Below, piece after piece: positions 35,551 to 43,547 of a stretch of DNA of 64,000 nucleotides. The DNA is from Rhodoligotrophos defluvii. GTDB taxonomy: Bacteria > Pseudomonadota > Alphaproteobacteria > Rhizobiales > Im1. Both the position numbers and the translations under genes were made by a program. Within the stretch, counting starts at the first letter, position 1. Each line of letters opens with the position of its first letter. Under the pieces are notes generated by a model that saw only the letters and a list, made by a program, of their open reading frames with translations, was not told the DNA's origin and made no database searches. The stretch is taken from positions 62,001 to 126,000 of the forward strand of contig NZ_SZZM01000006.1 of the NCBI RefSeq assembly GCF_005281615.1. Reading direction: 5' to 3'.

Positions 35551-35615
35551 TTGTTTGTATGCTATTCAAACAACTATGCCGGCGTCAATTGCTTTTTTGT
35601 ATGCCATTTAAACAA
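35551..35615. promoter_or_regulatory. Tandem palindromic operators of the cluster B TetR regulator
   Basis: Site 1 at 35551-35573 has perfect 7-bp arms TTGTTTG and CAAACAA around nine bases. Site 2 at 35593-35615 repeats it with a few changes (TTTTTTG...AAACAA) and the same TATGC core. Their starts are 42 bp apart, about four helical turns, in the gap between the TetR gene and the operon it probably represses. Confidence 0.75.
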
Positions 35616-35629
35616 AGACGGAGTGACGG

Positions 35630-36268
35630 TTGAGCACGCTCAGCAACAGGGACGACGACGGGGAGCCCCGCAAGCGGAGCAGGACCCGCGCGACGCGAAC
35701 GGCCGGTCAGCGCAAGCGCTCGCACCTGCTCGATGTGGCCAGCGCGCTCTTCAAGGCCCAAGGCCTCAACGGTGTGACCATCACAGCGATTGCTGACGCG
35801 GCAGACGCTTTCCCGAGCCAGATCACCTATTATTTCCACACCAAGGAAGCGCTGTTTGTCGAGGCGGCTTGCCGTGACATGCTGCACATCGCCGAGAGCG
35901 CCGAGCTTGCCGCCGCGCGCGCCCGGACGCCCGCAACCTACATGAAAGCGCTGGTGGATAGTGTGCTGCAGGCCGACGGCTTGGCGTTCTTCGTCGAGGC
36001 GCTCGTGCTCGCGCGGCAGAGAACTGATCTTGCCGCCCAGGTTGCCCGTACGATTGAAAGATTGCATGTGGATGGCGCGCGCGCTTTCGCAGGGGAGGTC
36101 GCACGCCGCGGCTGGCGCCCCCTTGCGGCACCCGAGCTCATGTCGCGGAAGTTCTGGGCCATTGCGCTGGGCGTCGCGCTGGAAGGCCAGGCATTGGGCA
36201 AAGCCGGGGCAGAGATGGCGGCGGACATGGTCGAACTGCTCGGCGCCATGGCGGAGACATCGAGCTGA
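35630..36268 (+). CDS. TetR family transcriptional regulator (cluster B operon)
   Basis: A 212-residue regulator. TTG start at 35630 with GGAG eleven bases upstream. A basic N-terminal tail is followed by an HTH (ITAIADAADAFPSQITYYFHTKEALF, about residues 45-72). The divergent AidB-like gene begins 190 bp away, and two copies of a TTTGTATGCnATT-type palindrome lie between, so it likely represses the 35439-23500 operon and itself. The inducer is probably an acyl-CoA of the pathway (family knowledge). Confidence 0.9.
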   Translation: MSTLSNRDDDGEPRKRSRTRATRTAGQRKRSHLLDVASALFKAQGLNGVTITAIADAADAFPSQITYYFHTKEALFVEAACRDMLHIAESAELAAARARTPATYMKALVDSVLQADGLAFFVEALVLARQRTDLAAQVARTIERLHVDGARAFAGEVARRGWRPLAAPELMSRKFWAIALGVALEGQALGKAGAEMAADMVELLGAMAETSS

Positions 36269-36304
36269 AACCCGAGATGTCGTCCCCGGTCTGGTGCGGC
36301 CGGG

Positions 36305-37798
36305 TTGATCCTGCCTGCCCAGGCGCTAATCTGTCCCCTCCCATGGGCTGGAACACAAGGGGGTTCTGCGATCGCCGGAAACGCGCATATTGCCACGGCC
36401 ATCCCGCACCGGCTCGACCGCCTCCCCTGGAGCCGCTTTCACTGGTTGGTCGTGGTCGCGCTCGGCATCACCTGGATTCTCGATGGGCTGGAAGTCACGA
36501 TCGCGGGGTCGGTCGCGGGCGCATTGCGCGAAAGCCCTGTGCTGCAATTCACCGCCTCGGACGTGGGCTTCGCCAATTCGGCTTATCTCGCGGGTGCGGT
36601 GACAGGCGCGTTGTTCTTCGGCTGGCTGACCGACCGCTGGGGACGCAAGCGACTCTTCTCGATCACCCTGGGTGTCTACCTGCTGGCGACGGCGGGAACG
36701 GCCTTTGCCTGGGATTTGCCGTCGTTCGCCCTGATGCGCTTCCTGACCGGTGCAGGGATCGGGGGCGAATATTCGGCCATCAATTCCGCCATCCAGGAGC
36801 TGATACCGGCACGCAGACGGGGCTGGACGGACCTGGCGATCAATGGGAGCTTCTGGTTCGGCGCAGCGCTGGCGAGCGGCGCCTCCATCCTGCTGCTCGA
36901 TCCGCGCGTCATCGATCCCGAATATGGCTGGCGCCTGGCCTTTTTCGGCGGCGCGGCGATCGGCCTCGTCATTCTCTGGCTTCGCCGCTTTCTCCCCGAG
37001 AGCCCCCGCTGGCTGGCCAGCCATGGCCGCCCCGAAGAGGCCGAGCGCATCATCCAGGCGATCGAGCACCGGGTGGAGGCCGAAGGCCATCGCCTCGCGC
37101 CGATCCAGCCAAGCGAAGCCCATGTCCGCCCGCGCCGCTCGACGCCGATGAGCGAAGTCTTCACCACCCTCTTTCGCGATTACCCGAAGCGGACATTCTA
37201 CTGCCTGGTGCTGATGGCGGCGCAGGCCTTCTTCTATAACGCGATCTTCTTCACCTACGCGATGATGCTGACGGACTTCTACGCGGTGCCGAGCGCCAGC
37301 GTGGGTTATTACATTCTTCCCTTTGCCGCCGGGAACGTGCTGGGGCCGCTGCTGCTGGGCCGACTGTTCGACAGCTGGGGACGACGGCCGATGATCATGC
37401 TGACCTACACGCTCTCGGGGCTGTTGCTGGCGGCAACCGGCTTCGCGTTCCAGGCCGAATGGCTGACGGCAACGACGCAGACCTTGTGCTGGAGCGCCAC
37501 CTTCTTCTTCGCCAGCGCCGCGGCCAGTGCAGCTTATCTCACGGCCGCCGAAAGCTTCCCGCTGGAAATGCGTGCCCTCGCCATTGCAATCTTCTATGCA
37601 CTGGGAACGCTGCTGGGCGCCGCCTCACCGTGGGTCTTCGGCCTCCTGATCGAAAGCGGATCCCGCGACCAGGTGTTGCTTGGCTATCTGTTCGGCGCCA
37701 GCCTCATGATCATCGCCGCTCTCGTCACACTGGCCTATGGCGTGGCGGCTGAACGCAAACCACTCGAAGAGGTTGCCAGGCCATTGAGCTGGCATTGA
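36305..37798 (+). CDS. MFS transporter (metabolite:H+ symporter-like)
   Basis: A major facilitator protein of up to 497 residues with 12 predicted membrane segments. The cytoplasmic motif WLTDRWGRKRLF after TM2 and RLFDSWGRRPMI after TM8 are the MFS signature loops; the first helix contains TWILDGLEVTI with Asp, like aromatic-acid and sugar/metabolite carriers. The only in-frame canonical start upstream is TTG at 36305, without a convincing ribosome site, so the true start or an upstream error is open. Cargo is not deducible; proximity to catabolic clusters suggests an organic acid. Confidence 0.85.
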   Translation: MILPAQALICPLPWAGTQGGSAIAGNAHIATAIPHRLDRLPWSRFHWLVVVALGITWILDGLEVTIAGSVAGALRESPVLQFTASDVGFANSAYLAGAVTGALFFGWLTDRWGRKRLFSITLGVYLLATAGTAFAWDLPSFALMRFLTGAGIGGEYSAINSAIQELIPARRRGWTDLAINGSFWFGAALASGASILLLDPRVIDPEYGWRLAFFGGAAIGLVILWLRRFLPESPRWLASHGRPEEAERIIQAIEHRVEAEGHRLAPIQPSEAHVRPRRSTPMSEVFTTLFRDYPKRTFYCLVLMAAQAFFYNAIFFTYAMMLTDFYAVPSASVGYYILPFAAGNVLGPLLLGRLFDSWGRRPMIMLTYTLSGLLLAATGFAFQAEWLTATTQTLCWSATFFFASAAASAAYLTAAESFPLEMRALAIAIFYALGTLLGAASPWVFGLLIESGSRDQVLLGYLFGASLMIIAALVTLAYGVAAERKPLEEVARPLSWH

Positions 37799-37835
37799 AG
37801 CGGGCCGGCAGCGTGGCCGACGGGCGTGCTTGGGG

Positions 37836-38189
37836 TCACTTGTTCCCCTGCCCTTTCGCGCCTCCTGCCGATGCCTTGGCGTGGCGCTCGCCCCACGCGC
37901 AGAGCGGGGTGAGTGCCTTGTTGAGCGATGCGCCCAGCGGTGTCACCGAATATTCCACGCGCGGCGGAACCTGGTGGAAGACTTCGCGGTGGACGAGACC
38001 GTCCGCCTCGAGTTCGCGGAGCTGCTGAATCAGCATTTTTTCGCTGATCCCCGGCATACGCCGCCTGAGTTCGCCGAAACGAACAGGCTGGTCACGCAGC
38101 TCCCAGAGGAGCAAGCCCTTCCACTTGCCGCCGATCATCTCAAGAACCGGGCCCAAACCGGCGCTGTAAGGCTGCTTTTTCTTCGTCAC
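37836..38189 (-). CDS. HxlR family winged-helix regulator
   Basis: A 117-residue regulator. GTG at 38187-38189 (MTKKKQPYSAGL) is chosen since the core GPVLEMIGGKWKGLLLWELRDQPVRFGELRRRMPGISEKMLIQQLRELEADGLV in outline begins soon after; a longer frame has non-HxlR sequence. No clear ribosome site precedes it. HxlR proteins often sense electrophiles or redox state. Its divergent neighbour is an FMN reductase, a common pairing, and the gap contains two inverted repeats. The lone-cysteine sensor seen in YodB-like members is not visible; one Cys lies near the C-terminus (LTPLCAWG). Confidence 0.88.
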   Translation of the reverse strand: MTKKKQPYSAGLGPVLEMIGGKWKGLLLWELRDQPVRFGELRRRMPGISEKMLIQQLRELEADGLVHREVFHQVPPRVEYSVTPLGASLNKALTPLCAWGERHAKASAGGAKGQGNK

Positions 38190-38210
38190 GGGCAAATCTA
38201 ACCAGGAGGT

Positions 38211-38250
38211 AAGTATATGACAAAGCGGTAGGTACTTGATGTTTGTCAAG
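38211..38250. promoter_or_regulatory. Inverted repeats in the HxlR/reductase divergent gap
   Basis: AAGTA (38211-38215) pairs with TACTT (38233-38237), and CTTGA (38235-38239) pairs with TCAAG (38246-38250), giving CTTGATGTTTGTCAAG as a perfect palindrome. On the minus strand a TTGACA (38244-38249) overlaps the second palindrome. These are candidate HxlR operators. Confidence 0.5.
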
Positions 38251-38324
38251 TGCGGGATAGGTTTTTGCACGCCGCATCGCGAAAACGTTGCCGCGCCGTT
38301 TCGGCCCAAATAAGGAATGCTTGA

Positions 38325-38987
38325 ATGCGCCGCCTCCTCATCCTCGTCGGAAGCCCACGGAAGACCGGCAATTCCGCTGCGCTGGCCAGCGCCGTGCAGC
38401 GCGGCGCCGAAGCATGCGGCGCGCAGGCGACGCTCCGGCATATCGACGACTTCATGTCAGGATTTCTGGGCGATTGCACCGTCTGCCGTCGCCCCGACGG
38501 AGACTGCGCCATCCCCGATCAGTTCCGCCGGGTGTTCTTCGAAGATTTCCTTCCGGCCCAAGCAGTGGTCTTCTGCTCGCCCATTTACTGGTACGGCCTG
38601 TCCGCCCAGACAAAGGCGTTCTTCGATCGCACCTTCTGCTACCATGCCGCGTCCTATCCCGGGTCGGCCGAGGTCCGCAGCGGCATGTCGGGCAAGCGCA
38701 TCGGGCTGGTGCTGGCGTCGGAGGAAACCTATCCGGGCGCCGCGCTCGGCATCATCCACCAGATCCAAGAGTTTTCCCGCTACACCCATTCCGCCTTCGT
38801 CGGCGTTGTCCGCGGCGTCGGCAATAGTCGTGGCGAAGTTGCCTATGACCCCAACGACCCTTTGAAGGCCGCCGAACGGCTCGGCCGCGACATCTTCACG
38901 GGCATATACTCGGATTACCGCGCCGACACACAACGTGGCGCGCATGTCTGGTCGCCTCAGCTCACCGCTGGCGGCGCGACGGATTGA
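38325..38987 (+). CDS. NADPH-dependent FMN reductase / flavodoxin family
   Basis: A 220-residue flavoprotein. LILVGSPRKTGNSAALA is the FMN phosphate-binding loop; SPIYWYGLSAQTKAFFDRTF is the conserved second flavin region. A CTVCRR...DGDCAI segment resembles iron-sulfur flavoprotein-like members but lacks a full cluster motif. It likely reduces FMN or a quinone with NAD(P)H. It is divergent from the HxlR regulator, which is expected to derepress it under redox or electrophile stress. Confidence 0.88.
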   Translation: MRRLLILVGSPRKTGNSAALASAVQRGAEACGAQATLRHIDDFMSGFLGDCTVCRRPDGDCAIPDQFRRVFFEDFLPAQAVVFCSPIYWYGLSAQTKAFFDRTFCYHAASYPGSAEVRSGMSGKRIGLVLASEETYPGAALGIIHQIQEFSRYTHSAFVGVVRGVGNSRGEVAYDPNDPLKAAERLGRDIFTGIYSDYRADTQRGAHVWSPQLTAGGATD

Positions 38988-38993
38988 TCCCGC

Positions 38994-39036
38994 TAGAAGC
39001 GTTTCCGCTTTTCTTCGAATCGCGGATCCGCTCTAA
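38994..39036. repeat. TAGA(A)GC repeat, partial copy
   Basis: AGCGTTTCCGCTTTTCT followed by CGAATCGCGGA matches the reverse complement of one end of the 10845-10953 repeat and closes with GCTCTAA, so it is an internally deleted copy. Confidence 0.5.
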
Positions 39037-39041
39037 GAGTA

Positions 39042-39077
39042 GGCGGCCTGGCCAATTGCGGGAGAGACCAGGCCGCC
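39042..39077. terminator. Hairpin between convergent reductase and AraC-type genes
   Basis: A perfect 10-bp stem GGCGGCCTGG / CCAGGCCGCC with a 16-base loop lies between two convergent genes. No T-run follows on either strand, so it may be a weak or factor-assisted terminator. Confidence 0.4.
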
Positions 39078-39220
39078 CGTGTCAGATCGCCCAAGCTCGA
39101 CGGTTACTGACGGGGGCGGTAACCGCTGCCCCAATCTGGCCGATCCTCACCAGGTTGTGCAAGAGACGTGCCAGCAACTGAAGTCCAGCGCTGTCCGGCC
39201 CGACGCGGTCCTATGCGCAC

Positions 39221-40303
39221 TCAAGTCGCTTCGGCCGGCCGGCGGCCGTGCTGCTCAGGCGCGGCGCCCGGCCGCGCGTAATCGGGAATCCTGAACCGTC
39301 GCCGGTACGCACCCGGCGTCAGGCCCGTGACGCGCTTGAACAGGCGGCGGAAAAAGGCCGGTTCCTCGTAGCCGACCTGCCAGCTGATCTCGTCGACGGA
39401 GGCCTCGGTCCGCTCGAGACGGCGCTTGGCATCTTCTATTCTCAGGCGCTGCACATAGGCGAGAGGGCTCAGGCCCGTGGCGTTCGCGAACCGGCGCTTG
39501 AAGGTACGCTCGGAAAGTCCGGTGCGCCGGATCATCTCTTCCACGGGGTTGGCCACCGCGAAATGCGTGCCAACCCAGGCTTGAGCCGCTTGGATGGCGA
39601 GATCGCCGTGGTCATTGCGCCCCTCGAACACGATGTAGGGTGCCAATCCGTCCTGGTGCCATTGCAGGGCGAAGAAGCGGGCGACCGCCTGTGCCGCGGT
39701 CGACCCCGCATGACGCGCTATGAGATAGAGCACCAGATCGTGCCAGGTCATAGAAGCGCCGGACGTGATCAGTTCCTCCTGTCTGCCGGAGACGACCAGA
39801 ACGTGCTCCGGATGGATCCGCACCTGCGGAAAGGTGGCAGCAAAGGTACGGGCATAGCCAAAATGCACGGTGGCATCCACGCCGTCGAAAAGTCCGGTTT
39901 CGGCGAGCAGGAAGATACCCGAGCAGGCCGAGCACAGAAGCGCGCCGCGGGCATGCATGGCGGTCAGCCACTCGACCAATTCAGGATAGCGGCCCTTCCG
40001 CCAGCCCTCCGGGCCGAGCAACACGGAGGGGACGATGATGATGTCGGTAGCATCGAGCGCGGCCACGCTCCGCTGCACCGTGACAGGGATGTGGCTTGCA
40101 AGTTCCAGCGGGCCGGCCCGCGCGCCCACGATTTCGACCCGGAACGGCGGCGTCTGCATGGGCATGCCGGGAGGCGGTGGCATCATGGCAAACGCGTTCA
40201 TCACGTCGAAAATGCCACTCAGTGTGGATACCACGGCCTCGGGGATCGCGAGGAGGCTCACGTGGAACGGCTCCGATCTGGTCGCAACGGCGTGACGAGG
40301 CAT
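39221..40303 (-). CDS. GlxA-like AraC family transcriptional regulator
   Basis: A 360-residue regulator with ATG at 40301-40303 after AAGGAGG. The N-terminal DJ-1/PfpI domain (about residues 10-190; HARGALLCSACSGIFLLAETGLFDG contains the nucleophile-elbow Cys region) is followed by a C-terminal AraC HTH pair (RTGLSERTFKRRFANATGLSPLAYVQRLRIEDAKRRLE in outline). Such GlxA-type activators often control amine or betaine catabolism. It is divergent from a methyltransferase gene, a possible target. The ligand is unknown. Confidence 0.9.
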   Translation of the reverse strand: MPRHAVATRSEPFHVSLLAIPEAVVSTLSGIFDVMNAFAMMPPPPGMPMQTPPFRVEIVGARAGPLELASHIPVTVQRSVAALDATDIIIVPSVLLGPEGWRKGRYPELVEWLTAMHARGALLCSACSGIFLLAETGLFDGVDATVHFGYARTFAATFPQVRIHPEHVLVVSGRQEELITSGASMTWHDLVLYLIARHAGSTAAQAVARFFALQWHQDGLAPYIVFEGRNDHGDLAIQAAQAWVGTHFAVANPVEEMIRRTGLSERTFKRRFANATGLSPLAYVQRLRIEDAKRRLERTEASVDEISWQVGYEEPAFFRRLFKRVTGLTPGAYRRRFRIPDYARPGAAPEQHGRRPAEAT

Positions 40304-40518
40304 TTGGACCTCCTTGTACACGGGAGCAGAGAATAACGCGGACAAAGCAGCCGCGCCACGTTTCCGCAGCCGCCGGTTCATCGACCTTCCGCGCTGCCAT
40401 GCCCCATATGGCCGAAACGGACCGATTTTGGGTCGTCCGGCTCTGTCGCCCACTCGCCCTTGCTGCCATCTTCCGGGAAATCTCGCGTTCTTGGGGGCGC
40501 TTGAACAGGAGACAGGAC

Positions 40519-41595
40519 ATGGAGCAGATCTCGCGCAACATGATCGACCAGGCCAAACTGGACGCCCTTCTCGGGCGGGCAATCGGTGATCTCTCCGCGG
40601 GCTACGGCGGCGTGATGGTGAGCCTCGGCAACCGGCTCGGGCTCTACAAGGCCATGGCGGGGGCCGGCCCGCTCACCTCGCGCGAGCTGGCCAACCGGGC
40701 AGGCTGCGCTGAGCGATACGTCCGCGAATGGCTCAATTCGCAAGTCGCCGGCGGCTATGTCATCTATCACGCCGTGAGCGATACCTACGAGCTGACGGCG
40801 GAGCAGGCCTTCGTGCTCGCGAACGAGGACAGCCCGGTCTTCATCCCCAACGCCTGGGCTGTTCCCGCTTCGATGTGGGCGGACGAGGAGAAGGCGGTGG
40901 AGGCTTTCCGCACCGGCAAGGGCATTCCCTGGGGCGACCATGACGGACGGCTTTATTGCGGGGTGGCGGCCTTCTATCGCAATGCCTATCGCGGCAGCCT
41001 CGTTTCGGAATGGCTGCCGGCGCTCGATGGCGTGGTCGAGAAGCTCAAGGCCGGTGCCCGCGTGGCCGACATCGGATGCGGCCACGGGCATTCGACGGTG
41101 CTCATGGCGCAGGCCTTTCCCGCCTCGCAATTCCACGGGTTCGATGCGCACGCGGATTCGGTGGCCACAGCCCAGAAGGTCGCTGCGGAGGCGGGCGTCG
41201 CGCAACGGGCAAGCTTTGCAACGGCGCGGGCCGATGATTATCCCGCTGCGGGCTATGACCTGATCTGCTTCTTCGATTGCCTGCACGACATGGGTGATCC
41301 GGTCGCGGCCGCTGCACATGCAGCCAGGGCGCTCGCGCTGGACGGCACCGTGATGCTGGTCGAGCCCTTCGCCAATGATCGGGTGGAGGACAATGTCTCG
41401 CCGGTGGCCAGGATGTATTACGCCGCCTCCACCACGATCTGCTGCGCGCACGCGATCTCCGAAGGCGGCCGCATGGTGCTCGGTGCTCAGGCCGGCGAGG
41501 GGCGCCTCGCCGACGTGTTCCGCAAAGCGGGGTTCACCCGATTCAGGCGCGCCATGGCGACACCGTTCAACCTCATTCTGGAAGCTCGGCGCTGA
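40519..41595 (+). CDS. Class I SAM-dependent methyltransferase with N-terminal winged helix
   Basis: A 358-residue protein. ATG at 40519 after AGGAGACAGG. The N-terminal winged-helix segment (LTSRELANRAGCAERYVREWLNSQVAGGYV, about residues 52-82) resembles the dimerisation domain of O-methyltransferases and Rv2258c-like enzymes. The SAM motif I is VADIGCGHGHSTVLMAQ near residue 183. Small-molecule O- or C-methylation is likely. Its divergent partner is the GlxA-like regulator. Confidence 0.85.
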   Translation: MEQISRNMIDQAKLDALLGRAIGDLSAGYGGVMVSLGNRLGLYKAMAGAGPLTSRELANRAGCAERYVREWLNSQVAGGYVIYHAVSDTYELTAEQAFVLANEDSPVFIPNAWAVPASMWADEEKAVEAFRTGKGIPWGDHDGRLYCGVAAFYRNAYRGSLVSEWLPALDGVVEKLKAGARVADIGCGHGHSTVLMAQAFPASQFHGFDAHADSVATAQKVAAEAGVAQRASFATARADDYPAAGYDLICFFDCLHDMGDPVAAAAHAARALALDGTVMLVEPFANDRVEDNVSPVARMYYAASTTICCAHAISEGGRMVLGAQAGEGRLADVFRKAGFTRFRRAMATPFNLILEARR

Positions 41596-41632
41596 CCTTT
41601 CGATTGACCGCCTTCCGGTGAGGCCAAGCGCA

Positions 41633-41662
41633 GAGGAGGCCTGGTGGGATCCGGGCCTCCTC
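41633..41662 (+). terminator. Hairpin after the methyltransferase gene
   Basis: Perfect 9-bp stem GAGGAGGCC / GGCCTCCTC with a 12-base loop, 38 bp after the stop codon. Followed by ATTCGTT rather than a strong T-run, so the assignment is tentative. Confidence 0.4.
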
Positions 41663-41702
41663 ATTCGTTCCGGCCAGGCGCCACAATGATGAGAGCACTG
41701 CA

Positions 41703-41954
41703 ATGTCAGCGCTAATCCTCAAGTCTTTGTCGCGCGGAGCGGAGACTGTTCTGCTCGCCGCGCTGAGTGCGGCCCATCTGGCATTTGCCGCATACCGAGA
41801 GCGGCAGGAGCGGCGGATCGCCGAGCTTGCCCTTGCGAAACTGGACGAACACCTCCTGAAGGACCTCGGGGTCACCCGATCCGACATACAATTGGGCGTT
41901 CTCGGGCAATTGGAGCAAAGAAGGGACGGCCGGACGCATCGGCGGGACTTCTGA
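41703..41954 (+). CDS. DUF1127 (YjiS-like) small protein
   Basis: An 83-residue protein. The C-terminal part (RIAELALAKLDEHLLKDLGVTRSDI) is the DUF1127 motif, in which an arginine-rich helix precedes LxxLDDxxLxDLGxxRxDI. The N-terminal AETVLLAALSAAHLAFAAYRERQERR is amphipathic and basic. Some alphaproteobacterial DUF1127 proteins bind RNA or modulate phosphate and carbon responses; a role here is not known. Confidence 0.85.
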   Translation: MSALILKSLSRGAETVLLAALSAAHLAFAAYRERQERRIAELALAKLDEHLLKDLGVTRSDIQLGVLGQLEQRRDGRTHRRDF

Positions 41955-42099
41955 CGTCGTAGCGCGACGACCGTCGCGAGCGTGCGCTGCGGCGTGGCTC
42001 GTCACATTGGTGTTACTCAAGACGAGCCACCATCCTTTTCAAGGCCTATAATGCGTTCTGCACTTGGTTGGCATGGCGCCAAACGCAAGGGAGCTCCCA

Positions 42100-42492
42100 A
42101 TGAGTGTGAACGCAGAGTACAAGCCAGCCGGACATCCCGACGTTTCCGTCTATATCATGGCCAATGACGCGGAGGCGGTGATCGGTTTCCTCACCGACGT
42201 GTTCGACGCCACCACGCTGATGTCCCTCGCGAGGGAGGATGGCTCTGTTATGCATGCGGAGGTCCGGATCGGTGACAGCGTGGTGATGCTCGCGCAGGCG
42301 ATGCCCGAATATCCCGCTTTCCCCGTATGGCTGCATGTTTATGTGCCGGACGTGGACGCCACCTACGAGCGGGCGCTCGCGCATGGCGCCCAGTCGGTGC
42401 AGGAACCGCAGCGGAAAGGAGATGAAGACCGTCGCGGCGGCATAAAGGACCCGGCCGGCAACATCTGGTGGATTTCGACCAGAGAGGCCTGA
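42100..42492 (+). CDS. VOC (glyoxalase/bleomycin-resistance) family protein
   Basis: A 130-residue protein with ATG at 42100 after AAGGGAG. The PhnB-like single-module VOC pattern is visible: VSVYIMANDAEAVIGFLTDVFDA, DSVVMLAQAMPEYP, HVYVPDVDATYERALAHGA and the end KDPAGNIWWIST. It may be a metal-binding isomerase, dioxygenase-like or resistance protein; the specific activity cannot be read. It stands alone between DUF1127 and DUF3597 genes. Confidence 0.85.
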   Translation: MSVNAEYKPAGHPDVSVYIMANDAEAVIGFLTDVFDATTLMSLAREDGSVMHAEVRIGDSVVMLAQAMPEYPAFPVWLHVYVPDVDATYERALAHGAQSVQEPQRKGDEDRRGGIKDPAGNIWWISTREA

Positions 42493-42609
42493 GCGGATTG
42501 CTGTCTTGCCGGCGCCGTTTAGATGGTCGGGCTCGCCCGATGGCGAGAGGGGCGCCGGGGCACGGGGCGCCCGGCGCGTGTGTTTCCGGACGACCGAAAG
42601 GCCCGTCCG

Positions 42610-43161
42610 TCAGCCCAATAGGTTGGTCAGCATCTTGCCGCCGTTTTCGGCGAGCTTCGCCATCAGGGTCTTGTGCAGCCAGGTGTTCACCGCCGCCGAA
42701 TCGTTTAGGTCGCCGGGATAATTGAGCTCCTTGGCCAGTGCCATGCGGCTGGAGAAGCTGCTGTCCAAGCCCAGCGCCTTCATCATGTCGACGATCGAGT
42801 TGCGCCAATCGAGCATCTCGCCCTTCTGCTTCACGGCCGCGTCGAGAATCGAGGCCACATCGACAGGGGCGGCCGAAGCCATGGCAGAGGAGATGCTCGG
42901 CGCTGCGGGTTGCGGATTGATGGGCGTGACCACGGAAGGCCCACTTGCGGCCGTGGGTTGCGCGGCAATCGAGCTCGAGACAGACGAAACGGCTGCCTTC
43001 GCGGCTTGTGAAGCTGCGGCGACGGAGTCGGCCGCAACAGTCGAAGCGGCAGAGGCCGCCTTGGCCGTTTCCGTAGCGGCGGCATTGGCCGCCTGGCTCA
43101 GTGCATCGGCCGGATTGCTGTCGCCCAGGATCGTGTTCTTAATCGAGTCGAGGATGCCCAT
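42610..43161 (-). CDS. DUF3597 family protein
   Basis: A 183-residue protein beginning MGILDSIKNTILG. The C-terminal half (VDVASILDAAVKQKGEMLDWRNSIVDMMKALGLDSS...) is the DUF3597 domain, about 100 residues. The N-terminal 85 residues are Ala/Ser-rich low complexity (AAASQAAKAAVSSVSSS), probably disordered. The fold includes small helical bundles seen in some peptidoglycan-associated proteins, but no function is established. AGAAGGAGAGAAG precedes the ATG. Confidence 0.85.
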   Translation of the reverse strand: MGILDSIKNTILGDSNPADALSQAANAAATETAKAASAASTVAADSVAAASQAAKAAVSSVSSSIAAQPTAASGPSVVTPINPQPAAPSISSAMASAAPVDVASILDAAVKQKGEMLDWRNSIVDMMKALGLDSSFSSRMALAKELNYPGDLNDSAAVNTWLHKTLMAKLAENGGKMLTNLLG

Positions 43162-43547
43162 GGCTTCTCTCCTTCTTGCGCATCATGTGTGCAAATATCC
43201 AGGCGAGAGGAAACCACAGGCTCTTACTTCCGGACAACACATCCACTCGATCATGATTACCATACGAGTAAGCACGATCGCTCTCATCATGTATTCTATC
43301 CAATAGAAATACTTTAGCTAAAAGAGGATCTAGAACCTTGCAGCTCGCTTCAATCAGGCGAGCTCGCCAGCCTGGCGGCTCTCGTAGAGACCTCGTTTGG
43401 CGGCGTCCGCAGCGGAAGGGGCTGGCCTGGGTGGACCTACCGGTGATGGGGGACAGCTGCTGCCGCTTGCCGGCTTGTCATCGCGGCCAACGAGTGGCAT
43501 ACGGCACTCGCACATACCGATCGTCCGTCATTCGCCCCAGGCTGTTC
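43162..43547. other. 386-bp non-coding gap, AT-rich in part
   Basis: About 43180-43335 is clearly AT-richer than its surroundings (GATCATGATTACCAT, CTATCCAATAGAAATACTTTAG), suggesting promoters for the divergent DUF3597 and phosphatase genes or foreign DNA. The rest is GC-rich with no gene I can support. A longer frame into the phosphatase exists but reads as non-coding before 43548. Confidence 0.5.
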
